A stretch of DNA of 64,000 bases from Astropecten irregularis (taxonomy: Eukaryota > Echinodermata > Asteroidea > Paxillosida > Astropectinidae): assembly GCA_963971285.1 (NCBI GenBank), contig OZ020263.1, positions 4,216,001 through 4,280,000 of the forward strand. Reading direction: 5' to 3'. The notes beneath the pieces are model-generated. The model saw nothing but the letters and a program-made list of their open reading frames with translations. It ran no database searches and was not told the DNA's origin. Made by a program: the position numbers and the translations under genes. Positions 36,101-64,000 of this stretch are shown here, in pieces (the stretch's first letter is position 1; each line of letters starts with the position of its first letter).

Positions 36101-37974
36101 CAGAGAAATAGTAAGTATAAAGAGAACAGGAAATTCAGTGTAAGATGAGATCATTATAAATCATCAAATAACCACAAATGAACAAGATACTGGTAATTTG
36201 ATATAAGGGACACATCGGGCTGGGCAGCTCAATGGACCTTTAATTAGGTGATCACATGTGGTATGTAAAACACACATGTGGGTGGGGCTTAAGAGCAAAG
36301 CCGGAACGGTCCATTGGTAAGAGTGTCGGTACAGTATTCTGGAGGTCGCTGGTTCGAATCCGGCTCCAATTTTCTTTTGTTCACTTTTCAATGAACATGC
36401 TAAATGTAGAAATCATTGCAATGACAAGGATATTTTTTATTCTGTCCCTCTTTGTTTTTTTAAGCTTAGTAAAAAAAAACTGTTCATTACAGAATCAATG
36501 TTAATCCAACACTAAAATGATGTTTTTGACATTGGAATCCGGAAGGTGAACAAAGAAATTGACTGGAGCGGGATTTGAACCTGCTACCTCTGGAATACTG
36601 TTCCGGCACTGCCAACTGAGCTATCCATCTTGGCGGTATTCCAAATAATCAATTATCCTTATTTTGTTTTGACAGTCCGAAGCCAAAAAAACATTTGCAC
36701 ACCTTTGTGGTTTATACATTAATTTCTTAAAATATGCTAGGGCTAGATAGCTCAGTTGGTAAGAGCGCTGGTACTATGTTCCGGAGGTCGTTGGTTCAAA
36801 TCCCGCTCCAGTCAATTTCTTTTTGTTCACTTTCCAACGACATAAAAAATGGACCCAGTTAGTTTCCCTTGTGATTATTTGATGAAATATTCCTAATTAA
36901 GTTTCACAGTATGCCAGATTTGTAGAATTTAAGGACAATGATTGACATGTTTTCTTGTCTCTTTCAGCTCTGAAGATGGGCCTGAACTGTAACGTGACCA
37001 TCTGCCACAGCAAGACCTCGCCAGAGATGATGCGCTACTACATAACCAACGCGGACATCATCGTGGCGGCGGCCGGACGCCCCAAGATGATCACCGCCGA
37101 CATGGTCAAGGAAGGGGCGGCCATCTTTGATGTCGGCATCAACAGAGTCCAGGACCCGAAGACGGGAAAGTTCAGACTGGTCGGGGACGTGGACTATGAA
37201 GGTGACTTGAAGCATTTTGAGTTTTCCCCTCTGTGTGTTATTGTGCATTGTTTATTTGCCTGACTCTTGTTGTATTGCCTATGGTGACGGCTTGTCTTTT
37301 TTGCGACTGACCGTCTACACTGTGCTTGAATGCCCCTGCTTTCTGGGGACAATTCATGGACGAAGTGCTTTTGGTCGTGCGTTAGATCACCGACTCGGGA
37401 GCATGGCACTGAAAACAGCTGCATGATATCATTAACGAACCTCTTCCTACAAAATTTTCTCCGAACCCCCAAAATGTTTGGTGGGGGCCAACTGAACAAG
37501 TCCAGGCAAGCATCCACACTATGGATTTTGCTGGGGAAAGTCCTGTTTTTTCCCCCGATAATCTGGAGTTTTCGGGACCTAGTCTGAGCGTGGTAATTGT
37601 GTCACTTTACTAAATTGGCTCTTGTCCTGCCAAAAGCACTTGAGATAAACAGGTCAAAGGATCATTGAGATCTGACTGTCTTATTGGAAAAGACATTCAG
37701 CTTGACTGGATTGAACATCAAGTCAAGCCCCAACCTTTTTTCAGAACTACTCTTTTCTTTCCTTTTCTCTTGTAAGCAACAGACGTTTTTGTTTTTGGAG
37801 ATGTATTTTGGAGATGTCTTCAGACTGTTTTTATTTTAACGTTGTTTTCCTTCTTGATTGACAGGTGTTTTCGACAAGGTTGGGCATATAACACCGGTAC
37901 CCGGCGGCGTGGGACCAATGACGGTAGCCATGCTGATGAAGAACACTCTGCAGGTGGCAAAGGGAGATATATAA
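33166..37974 (+). CDS. MTHFD2: Mitochondrial methylene-THF dehydrogenase / methenyl-THF cyclohydrolase
   Basis: Seven coding exons: 33166-33260, 34370-34551, 35208-35483, 36015-36110, 36968-37201, 37865-37974 would be six by coordinates; the six join in phase to 993 bases, 330 aa plus stop. The N-terminus ([16 protein letters not shown]...GFHRSAIK) is basic and lacks acids early on, as in a mitochondrial presequence. Family marks follow: [19 protein letters not shown] with the tyrosine and lysine of the active site, [71 protein letters not shown]-type [12 protein letters not shown] and [15 protein letters not shown]. The enzyme oxidises 5,10-methylene-THF and hydrolyses methenyl-THF to 10-formyl-THF in mitochondrial one-carbon metabolism. 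No formyl-THF synthetase domain follows, so it is the bifunctional form; MTHFD2 against MTHFD2L cannot be separated here. Confidence 0.95.
33373..33525. repeat. ATTGGGTGCATTCGTTTAGCT inverted repeat
   Basis: The left arm is repeated inverted as 'agctaaacgaatgcacccaat'. 153 bp, in MTHFD2 intron 1. Confidence 0.85.
34763..35120. mobile_element. TTAA-flanked MITE, family B
   Basis: TTAA at 34759-34762 and 35121-35124. Ends 'agatacagtacaggattggtaacat' and 'accaatcatgtattttaccgt' are inverted with drift. The internal 'ctgtgacctttaccaatcatg', 'attgagctcaaattttcacaggtttatt' and 'gtgtatttatccagaaattagtcaaac' match 53002-53377. Confidence 0.85.
35505..35850. repeat. GCCTGAG-family foldback split by a nested repeat
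   Basis: Left piece 'gtttacgaaatggaggcttagactc' and right piece 'ctccactttgtgaatccattctaaaaacaggtatcaaaatagaggc' belong together, as in 25465-25550. Between them lies the CCATTGCAAGGGGCAC repeat, 35548-35712. Confidence 0.7.
35548..35712. repeat. Dispersed repeat CCATTGCAAGGGGCAC, copy 3 (nested)
   Basis: 'cagggctggaaataaggtttggtgagggcaaggcc' to 'ggcctccgtttatttccaggcttg'. Its insertion splits the older GCCTGAG-type element. Confidence 0.75.
36150..36400 (+). mobile_element. tRNA-derived SINE split by a small palindrome
   Basis: 'gggctgggcagctca' and 'ttggtaagagtgtcggtacagtattctggaggtcgctggttcgaatccggctcc' together make the usual SINE head, but an 85-bp palindrome (36231-36315; ends ATGGACC / GGTCCAT) lies within the A box. 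The tail 'ttttgttcacttttcaatga' is shared with other copies. Confidence 0.75.
36540..36665 (-). mobile_element. tRNA-derived SINE, minus strand
   Basis: Reading on the minus strand: GATAGCTCAGTTGGCAGTGC and GGTTCAAATCCCGCTCCAGTC, then the 'ttctttgttcac' tail. It faces away from the copy at 36725. Confidence 0.8.
36725..36850 (+). mobile_element. tRNA-derived SINE
   Basis: 'gggctagatagctcagttggtaagagcgctggtac' and 'ggaggtcgttggttcaaatcccgctccagtcaatttctttttgttcac'. An anticodon-like loop and both internal promoter boxes are present, but the extra base in 'gtaagag' and the shared tail mark it as a SINE. Confidence 0.8.
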
Positions 37975-38368
37975 CAATGAACACTAGAGGGCGCTCTTGC
38001 ATGGCATCAACGGTGTCCGAACATTAGTGTTGCATTGTTTACATACTCAGTCTGGACTTTCTAGATTTTGCTTTTCAGTTGCTCATCAGAAACTCTCGGG
38101 TTGAAAGAAAAACAACAGAGTATCACAGTTCATTCCAGTCAACTTGAAATATTTTAAATGAACAAATCTCTGATCTGATCTTTTTTAAAGAGGTTTTTTT
38201 TTAAAGAGATGTACAACCAGTTGGAAAGATTTGTTTTTTGATGATTTTAAAAATCTGATCTTGTTTTTAAACAGAAAATTTGCTCTTGATGAGGCTTAAA
38301 GCTGCTTAAGCAAAAGGACAAATGTAAGGAAATACTAAGCATATCTGAAAATAGGAATGGACATTCTA

Positions 38369-38382
38369 AATAAATAAATAAA
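38369..38382 (+). promoter_or_regulatory. Candidate polyadenylation signals of MTHFD2
   Basis: Overlapping AATAAATAAATAAA about 395 bp past the stop codon. Another AATAAA lies near 38592. Not provable from sequence alone. Confidence 0.4.
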
Positions 38383-39900
38383 AGGTCACAGGATTGAACC
38401 CAGCCATTCACAAGATAAAGATTTTTGAAGAAATACAAAATGGTGATAGGGCATTTTTTTTTTTTATTGGTAATTTTTTCATTATTGGTAATCACATTTT
38501 TTTTCTTCACATTTATCAAATACAAATTTAACATTTTCAATTTCATATGTATTCCTAAATTTTCATGCAAATTTTGGAGGTTGAATTTTTTTTAATAAAT
38601 CAAAGTATTTTGTAAATTATATTACATAAAGATATATGCAAAGAAATTAATGTGGATGAAATATTATTGCTGGATTTTTAGCCTGGAATTGGAGCGAAAT
38701 AATTAAGAGATTGTGATTTAGCATTGGCCTTTAATAATTCTGCAATTTGTGTGATTCACAATATGCATACATGTACCACCACGACAAATGCTAGACAGGC
38801 CCCATTTTGTGGACAACTAACTACTGAGACAAAATTTACAAAAAGTTTAATTATAAACGTAACTTTTTTGAATCCCTTGCTGGTTTACAGGGTTCAAAGT
38901 ATACCTTCATAAAACAGTACAGACATACTCATATTGCACATGTAAAAACTACAATTGGCAAAGGTGGGCTTGCATTTTTGTGCTTACTCAGTACAATGCA
39001 AGTCAAACTACCCTGGCCAGTCAAATCCGTTGTGGCACACGTGATATGAATCGCAGTGTATTGTGTTCTTGGAGGGGCAAGGAACTTGTGTCCTTCTGCA
39101 CATGGCGCACTTTTTCTGTTAAGTGTAAAAATGTTCATGGAAACATTTCATTGGAATATCAAGGCCAGGACCAGGTGAGCCTATACCCTTGCCTCTGTAC
39201 TCTTTGTGAGTGAATACGGCTCCGCACTTGTGACATCACAAGTTTGGACAAACACATCGCATGTTGCCCCATTAACTTACACGTAAACATTGGGATGTTT
39301 GTGCGAACATCTGGATAACTATAGCTGTCGAAGGGCGTAGTTCTATAAATAGCTCGAGCGCAGAGCCCTATTCCCAGGTCTGCCTTTATGTGCCATCTGT
39401 ATTTTCTGTTAATGTTGTTAATTAATTTTTAGGGTATATGTATAAACTTGGCTGCAAAATGAGGGTTTATTTATAGATATCATGCCGTCCTTGAAACATC
39501 TGGCTGTTTTAGGGTGTTTTTTTTTAAGCCTGATTGAACTCACAGCCCAAAGTTTTCCTGTTTTTCTCGTTTACCATTTGTGGCTTGAACCCAGACATGA
39601 AATGTAATTTCACTTCTGTGAATGTGCTTTTGTGATGTTTTGAACCAAACATACTGTAATATGACTTATTCATGGTGCATCCATCTTGTCATCTTCCTTG
39701 TATACCCTTTGGAAAAGAAAACACCAATTCAAAGAGAAAACTTAGACTATTATTAGACTATTTTGAATCCAAGCCTCGGTTTGAATACACTGATTCGAAT
39801 GCAGGATGGATGCACCGTGAATAAGGCCTATAGATTTGAGAGCCAGTCCGTGTGTTGGTTGTCGTTGGTCTTAGTACCACATGCCATTGTACTGGGAACC

Positions 39901-40024
39901 TAGGGCCTGTTTGTTTAACTCACATGATTCCAGATTTGCGGATCCAAGTCCTATGCAGGGAACGCTAAAATGGGATGCGGATCAGTAGAATCTGTGATCT
40001 TGTGCATTACCGGTAAACAGGCCC
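39901..40024. repeat. GGGCCTGTTTGTTTAA foldback, copy 2
   Basis: 'agggcctgtttgtttaactcacatgattcc' to 'gcattaccggtaaacaggcccc', with 'gcagggaacgctaaaatggga' in the middle. Confidence 0.8.
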
Positions 40025-42243
40025 CTAGACTCAATCCCTGGGTGCTTATGTTGGTACTGGTCTGGTTCCCAGTCTTCATTCATGTCATTACTCTGCAACT
40101 CTGGTTGGTCTTTGGTACCCAATGCAAGGTCTGGACAGCAAGTCCTTGTAATTCAAGTTAAGTCAGAGATCATATTTGCTGTCACCTTGCTGTTTTGTGG
40201 TTGCTTTTTTTTCTCTGGGAAACTTGGGGTGGATAAATGGACATTTTGATGCGATTGTATTTGGATATTAAATTTTATTTGCAAATAATCATGATTCTTA
40301 GTAAAGTAATAAAAGAACAAGTGATTTTCACTTAATAATATAACTACCGATTTTTATGTGCCAAAGATCTCATGGTGCTTTACTGTAAAAACAGCTACAG
40401 ATGAAAACCAAAGATATACTTTAATAACGAGTGAACAAAAACTAATGATTTTTACAAACCCACCCCCTAATTTCACAAGCAAGCAAAGGAACATCAATTC
40501 CAGTAGTTAATTTTTGTCGACAGTCAATTTCATTTTTTTGTCAGATTTATATAAAACCCCTCCATTCCAGAGTATTTAGTTTGGTTTTATTTGTAGCACT
40601 TTTTGGGGAAAGCGTCATGCAGTAAAATAAAAGTGTTTTGGCTTGGGTTTTGGTTCTTTCCATTTTCTTTTGAGCAATTGGAATAAGTTCCCGCTGTTGT
40701 TGTATTCCACCAGTTGTTCGTTCTTTTAATTAATTTGCTTGACTGGAATTACATTAAAATATTTTATGTCAGATGATCTTCCATGATGGAGTTCAGAAAT
40801 TAAAAAGGGAAAAAGAGAAACTAAGAATTGGAATATGAATAACAGCTTCTATGTGTGAACATTTGTGGTCTTTATTTAGTTAATATAGACTTACCCAAAA
40901 TAAAAAAACAAAAGACAAAACCCATGAGAAATTTTGGCAACAAATAAAACTTGACTCAGCTAGTGGCTTATACAAGACCAAAAAACAAACGACTAATATT
41001 GTCTACACAAGTTGTACCTTTTGTTATGCTTTTCATTTAAAAAATCAAAATTATATCCTAGCCTGTGGGGTAGCTGATGTTTTGGAAGTTGAAACCACAA
41101 TGAAATACTTAATAATGGGACACACACAAAGACTGTATTTTTTGAAGTGACTGGACACTGAAGAATAACAAAGGAACTTCCTTGCCATTTGAATACAAAA
41201 GGGACCTGGAACTCAGAACTATTGGAGGTCATGGGGGAACTGAAATGTAAATAGCACTTTCCTGAGCCAAATCAGTCATTAGTTTCACAATGAAGAGTAT
41301 AGAATGTGTTGAAACGGAAAAGAAAAAACATGGGCATATTTCGTTGTGGGGGAGTATACTTGAACCATATGGTACTTGAATTTAACATTACATGTTATTT
41401 TATTTAAGGCTGAGCTTGCAGAAACTAGCCACGAACTTTCCATGCACAATACATGTAAGCACCTACAGTTCATTTTATGTGATTAGAAGTTTAGAAAGTT
41501 GAAATTTCTGCATGCAGCAGCTAGCCGTAGGTCAATAGAGGCCGTGTGCTGATCATGTGACAGACCACATGCATATCATACGTACGCATAAACATGTACA
41601 AGTCCTCTCTGTATTTACCACATAACAATGATTTTGCAATTCGTTCGATTTTATCTCTATAATATTCATAGACGCGTTAGTTCCGCAGATCAGACAATGA
41701 AAAGAATACCATACAACGTGAATATTACGTGAAATATCCACACAATAATTATTTCCTTTTCTGTATTCCAAGATATTAGAAAAAGGACTGGTAAAAGTTT
41801 ATGATATTGTCCCATAGATATTCGCAACAACATAACGGCGTTAACAAACGACACGAATGGACGGTGTTCATGAGATCGGCAACCATTGCTTTCTTCAAAC
41901 TCTATAATTTGTACAGGTAGGCTATGTTTTTTATGTTAGTATGAAGTACATTTTATTGTCAGTTCTCTTGCCATAGAACCGATGTTTTATTTCCATGATT
42001 CAACGGGTCGTTAGCTTGCTTGTTAGCCTTTTTAGTTGTGGTCGTCTTAATGTCATCTAACACAGTTGCGTATAACGTTAGGCCTATTCTCAACTCAAGT
42101 GAAGATATTGCGTCATTGCATTGTGTACAGTGTATATACTGTAGTGTACTGTATGTAGTTGATGTACGTACGTCTTTTGCTGGGCATTGCCATTGTTGGC
42201 AGGGTAAGCTGGGTATACGAATGTCAGACAAGTTGAATTTGGG

Positions 42244-42422
42244 GCAATAGCGCTCCGCACTTGCACTAAAAATAGCACGGACCTCAGACAAACATTGCAA
42301 CCATGCACACATGCGTGGGGGTGAGCGTGCATGTATGTACATACATGTACACTACGTGTGTGAGTCAATGTTTGTCTGACAGCCGGGGATTTTGTGACGT
42401 CATTAGTGCGGAGCGCTATTGC
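42244..42422. repeat. GCAATAGCGCTCCGCAC foldback, copy 1
   Basis: Ends 'gcaatagcgctccgcac' and 'gtgcggagcgctattgc'. The interior 'cctcagacaaacattgcaaccatgc' pairs with 'tcaatgtttgtctgacag'. Second copy at 52453-52618. Confidence 0.85.
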
Positions 42423-42487
42423 AGAATACCCCACCACGCGAAAATACCCCCTAAAATTCAACAATTGCTACGACTTTGTACGAGGTC

Positions 42488-42655
42488 GAGCGTAAGCCTA
42501 GCCAAAACTCTGTGGGAATGTTATGCTCGGCAAACTATGGCCAAATACAAGTCAAAAGCAGTAAACATCACATGAACGTTAGGATGGTAAACGTGTTTGA
42601 TCAAGAAAGACTTTTCATGACTTTTTGTGCTTTAGCAACTGAAATTGGCCCCTGA
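42488..42655. repeat. Right half of a family D foldback
   Basis: 'gccaaaactctgtgggaatgttatgctcggcaaactatggcc' to 'tagcaactgaaattggcccc' matches 13430-13606. The left half is missing. Confidence 0.75.
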
Positions 42656-42822
42656 CTGTACTGTAGCTCTCAACAAATAAGAATAAATGAAGGCCATCTT
42701 TACACTTCTGTCCTTAATTTCTATCTCCTTCCTGCTCACTCGAAGTTAACTTCAAAATTTCTGGCTCTTCTTCAATCCAGGAACTTTACTGGGAGTGAAC
42801 TGCAGTTTTACAGAGAGTAAAA

Positions 42823-60434
<17,612 letters not shown>

Positions 60435-60529
60435 ACCTTAACCCTCAGGAAAAATCCTCCCAAACTTCTTTTTTATCCCCTAGACTTTCCTTTATCCACT
60501 AGACTTTCAAGGACACAGGCCCTTTTACA

Positions 60530-60775
60530 AAACCACAGCTTGGGCTTGGGCTTGGGCTCAGGCTTGGGCTCGGGCTCGGGCTTAGGCTCTGTCATCTATA
60601 ACTTGAAAATACAGGTTGTGGTTTTCCCCTGAGTTTGAAGCTCCGCTTTCTTGTTCGAAACAGAGTATGTACTTGGAAACCGTACCAAAACCTCTGTTTT
60701 TTATACCTTGTAGTTTAAAAGGGATGTAAGAAATGGAGCAGAAGCCGGAGTCCAAGTCAAGGTTTTGTAAACTCT
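60530..60775. repeat. GGGCTTGGGCTCAGGCTTGGG foldback (GCCTGAG family)
   Basis: 'cccttttacaaaaccacagcttgggcttgggc' is matched by 'ggagtccaagtcaaggttttgtaaactc'. The interior 'gtggttttcccctgagtttgaagctccg' is like 29765-30002. It lies just past the ETNPPL stop, in the likely 3' UTR. Confidence 0.75.
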
Positions 60776-61900
60776 CATAGATTCAGGGAGATTCACTTTG
60801 AAACCTATTTGCAAAATTAAAACGAAATTTCTGATATCACAGAATTTTAGATATAAGCTCGTTTATTTAAACAGACTTCATCTTGACTGTCATTTTCATT
60901 GAATAAGAGTGAGCCAGTTTTATGAATCTTTGTTTGCCCTTTATCCATGTAGAACAACTTTCATCCAAGTATCAAATGAAGTTTTGCCACTAAGCATGTT
61001 AATTTAGCAATTTGAAATTTCAATGTATCTTTTGCTGTCAGATTGGCCTATATTTACCTTAGGCTGCGCATCTTTAAAGCATTAATGCCTGTGTATTACC
61101 TGCTTATTCAGGGGCTGTTTTTATGTGCACGCTACCTAAGGATTCTTTGCTTTGGATTCCTGTAAGGAATCACTAAATTTATAACCATTTATATTCATAG
61201 CTTATACTCTGGAATGGTTCAGTGGTGTTTAGTTTGGCTTGCTGATTAACAGACAAGAAAAGTCATAAGAAAAACAATGCTTGATTGATATTAAACCTTT
61301 GGATTGTTTTATGGAATAAAAAACATGAAGAAAGGTCAAGTCATTGACATTGGAAGAACTAGAGCAATTACAATTTTTGTTACAAAAATGGAACATTCAA
61401 AACATCTTTTTCTCTTTTAAGTAGATTCATATTTGATGTGTCTGACCTGAAAACAAAACAAAACATATCTTCTGCATCAGGAAGGCTTTAAGAAAGGTTC
61501 AGTTGTAATCAGAATATCAGGTCCTATTGTATATCAATGTAGCAACCAATGGTTGCACATATATTCAGGTACATGTAGTTTAACATTTCTTTTTTGGTTA
61601 TTATCCATTAACAATGGTATGTTTTCAGTGCGACATCTCATTTCATGGCTTTGGAATCAGTATTTGAAATTGGAAAAAGTTGAATGATTAGAATCTGCAG
61701 GCATGATTAAAATATTAAATATTTAGAGCAATTTCCCTTGATTACCTTAAGAGTCAAGAATAGTGCTTTTTAACAGCAGTATTTTTAATTGCATATATTT
61801 ATAATTCTGAAGTGTAATGGTAATTGTATCAATTACTAATTATTACTTATTTAATATTAATTGTCATGTTTTGTCATGCCAGTTTTGTTGTGAGTTAAAC
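60776..61900. other. AT-rich 3' flank of ETNPPL, no further gene
   Basis: Probably ETNPPL 3' UTR followed by intergenic DNA. No open frame with family resemblance; no shared repeat noticed. Confidence 0.5.
61315..61320 (+). promoter_or_regulatory. Candidate polyadenylation signal of ETNPPL
   Basis: AATAAA about 880 bp after the stop codon, in AT-rich DNA. Other signals may be used; confidence is low. Confidence 0.35.
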
Positions 61901-61904
61901 AGGG

Positions 61905-62137
61905 GCGGATCCAGGGGGTGTGGGGGGCCACACAAAAGAAAAAGAAAAGAAAAAAGAAAGAAAGAAAGAAGAAAAAACAATATATAGGGAGGGAGAAAGA
62001 CTCAAAAAGAGAAGAAAAAAGAAGGGGGAAACAAAATAAGCTATCTTTGATTGACCTGAAATGCATTGTCGCTATTGAATTTGCACATTTTATTTCCATG
62101 TCCCCCCCACCCCCTGGATCCTGGATCCGATCCTGTT
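61905..62137. repeat. GGGGCGGATCCAGGGGG palindrome with GAAA-rich centre
   Basis: Left 'caggggcggatccagggggtg', right 'caccccctggatcctggatccgatcctg'; the centre holds an AAAGA/GAAA tract (61935-62000). Confidence 0.75.
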
Positions 62138-62400
62138 AAAAGTAGAAATTCAGTGTTTTGCTTTTTTGTTTTCTGTTTTGTTTTGTGTTTCCTTTTTCCT
62201 CTTTTTGTTTTGTTGCACACAAAAATATGAAGTTTGTAATGAGTATGATTACTTTGGTATGATAACGTATGGAGAGAAATTCCTCCACACTCAAAGTGGG
62301 CATAATGGTGTGCTAGTTTAATGTACATATAGATATATATGTCAAGAGAGAGAGCTCAGAGGAGGCGGAGGATCTCATAAGCTGAATGCTATGTTAACAT

Positions 62401-62522
62401 AGGGCCTGTTTGTTTAATGCACAAGATCACGAATCCAGCGGATCTGGATCCCTTTTTAGCGTACCCTGCATAGGACGTGGATCCCCAAATCTGGGATCGT
62501 GTGTGTTAAACAGACAGGCCCA
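62401..62522. repeat. GGGCCTGTTTGTTTAA foldback, copy 3
   Basis: 'gggcctgtttgtttaatgcacaagatcacg' to 'gatcgtgtgtgttaaacagacaggccc'; 'gcgtaccctgcatagga' is inverted relative to copy 2. Confidence 0.85.
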
Positions 62523-62699
62523 TAATCATGACAATAATAGACATGTTTTAATGTCAAAATCACGAAGAAGGGCGAAAGTTACTGGGTTATGTTAAGCTTA
62601 TGTGGTGATGACGTGGTAATCGAGTCACATGTACACTTTTCCTATGGTGCCAGAAGGGAAACACCGTTCACTGAGCGCCATTATTAAGTGTTGCGTCAC

Positions 62700-62938
62700 C
62701 TTGGCCCAATTTCATGGAATCCATAAGCAAGCCTTTTCGGTTAGCGAAGAATTTCTAGAATAAGAGTGATTATTTTCTGCAATCTCGTTGTCGTATGCAT
62801 TCTGCACAAAATCCTTGCGAACCGTTACCAAAAAGAAAACTCCTGTGAAAATACGCTAACCATAACAAAAAAAAGTCTTGTACCGTAAGCGAAGAATTTT
62901 TGCTGTCGGTAATGGATTCCATGAAATTGGGCCCTGGG
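62700..62938. repeat. GGCCCAATTTCATGGAATCC foldback (family F)
   Basis: Left 'ttggcccaatttcatggaatccataagcaagcc', right 'gtaatggattccatgaaattgggccc'. The left end is shared with 8989-9010. Confidence 0.85.
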
Positions 62939-63084
62939 CAGAGATGGTTACTGGTATATTACTAGAACCACAAATCATGAACTAAAGACAAAATTGATAT
63001 AGGTCTATTGGCTATTGAGTGTAATATTTTAGAGGAGAACAAAGACAACTTTAAGCTGATTCGCTCTTTGTTTTCCAGACCTCC

Positions 63085-63318
63085 TGGGGCCATTTTCATA
63101 GAGCTGCTTAGCAAAAAAATTTGCTTAAGCATGAAAAGTCTTCCTGGATCACACAGGATTACCAACCAAATGTTCATGTGATGTTTACTGCTTTTGACTT
63201 GTATTTGTGCATAACATGCACACAGAGTTTTTGCTGGCATACTGAATTTATTTACCAAGGTTTTTTGGTGCTTAAGCATATTTTGGTGCTTAAGCAGCTC
63301 TATGAAATTGGGCACTGG
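63085..63318. repeat. Family D foldback, complete copy
   Basis: 'ggggccattttcatagagctgcttagc' to 'gcttaagcagctctatgaaattgggcac'. It holds the undisturbed GCTTAAGC site used as the empty-site comparison for 59540-59891. Confidence 0.85.
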
Positions 63319-63814
63319 TTTATAATTTGTAGCCCAGCGCTACACAATCAAACCAAATTCAAATTTTCCCATCTTGGAAAGTTTCATTTGTGCAAATAAG
63401 TCGGGTACTTACATTATGTATTATCATCATCAAGTTAGTACAGATCATTGCTTTTGAGTGCTGTAAGGTATGCATGGTTCAAATTGCTGGATGATTTTAA
63501 AGACTTGACGAGTGATTGGACATTTTAAAATGACTGTAATCCTCAATATTTTATTATAAATTTGGCCTCGGCTATTTCTTTGATATTCAAAGGTTTGCCA
63601 ATGGCTAATATATATTTTATGAACTTATTAAATAGAGAAAAAATTTAAATGCCTTCAATGCACTTTTTGTAGATTTTTTTTTTGTCCAGGTCACTTTGGC
63701 ATCTGGCCAAATCAACTCCTAACAAACAAGAAAGAAAACATGGAGCCGCTAAATTTGCACCAAAAAAATCTTGTCTGTGAAAAATTGACTTATGGGCACA
63801 AATTCTTTGAAATA

Positions 63815-63936
63815 TAGGGCCTGTTTGGTTCACGCATGTGATCCCAGATCTGCAGATCATGTCCCATGCAGGATACGCTAAAATGGGATCCGGATCAGCA
63901 GGATCTGTGGTCTTGTGCGTGAAACAAACAGGCCCA
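63815..63936. repeat. GGGCCTGTTTGGTTCACGC foldback, copy 4
   Basis: 'agggcctgtttggttcacgcatgtgatccc' to 'ttgtgcgtgaaacaaacaggccc'; middle 'atgcaggatacgctaaaatgggatccggatc'. Confidence 0.85.
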
Positions 63937-64000
63937 TACATGTTGAGCTCAGAAATTGTATGATTATTTGTAGTACTTGACATAAGAAATGATAACATAA

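Larger units (their letters stand above)
37975..42822. other. Intergenic region between MTHFD2 and ETNPPL
   Basis: No conserved coding frame was found. The first part is probably the MTHFD2 3' UTR (AATAAA series at 38369-38382). The end must include the ETNPPL 5' UTR, since an acceptor (caatccag, 42779-42780) stands 42 bp before its ATG and implies an upstream non-coding exon. Repeats at 39901, 42244 and 42488 are listed separately; 40100-41900 shows nothing I can name. Confidence 0.6.

Noticed and set aside
42303..42575. 90-codon frame across the GCAATAGCG foldback and family D half
   Set aside because: It reads through two repeats and has no similarity to known proteins.

Overview
This is a eukaryotic, AT-rich, intron-rich animal genome segment packed with short palindromic transposable elements. 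The gene families and long introns fit an invertebrate deuterostome, most likely an echinoderm; this assignment is inference from gene style and repeat content, not from a species-specific marker. There are no bacterial or viral genes.

Four protein-coding genes could be rebuilt exon by exon with consistent splice phases. (1) 5012-22764, plus strand: a secreted, cysteine-rich, modular protein of about 1040 aa in 19 coding exons. Its order is signal peptide, RKKR micro-exon, two thyroglobulin type-1 repeats, one CGGC module, one VWC, then three copies of a VWC / CGGC module / CxPC module cassette, two more thyroglobulin repeats and a short cysteine-rich tail. I know no named vertebrate protein with this order, and it is the most interesting locus here. 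(2) 24732-32854, minus strand: USP39, the splicing-associated inactive ubiquitin-protease-like protein, 12 coding exons, about 512 aa. (3) 33166-37974, plus strand: mitochondrial MTHFD2-type methylene-tetrahydrofolate dehydrogenase/cyclohydrolase, 7 exons, about 330 aa. (4) 42823-60434, plus strand: ETNPPL-type ethanolamine-phosphate phospho-lyase, 12 coding exons, about 535 aa, PLP-dependent.

Genes 1 and 2 are convergent (stop codons about 2 kb apart). Genes 2 and 3 are head to head with only about 311 bp between start codons, which suggests a shared bidirectional promoter. Gene 4 follows gene 3 after a roughly 4.8 kb intergenic stretch. The first 5 kb and last 3.5 kb hold no recognisable gene.

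Introns and intergenic DNA carry many non-autonomous elements. These include two related terminal-inverted-repeat families flanked by TTAA, a hAT-like palindrome with an 8-bp target duplication, a near-perfect 0.5 kb hairpin, several foldback families sharing a GGGGCC-ATTTCA-like end, tRNA-derived SINEs, a truncated LINE and several minisatellites. Nested insertions allow relative dating and give direct empty-site evidence for TTAA targeting.
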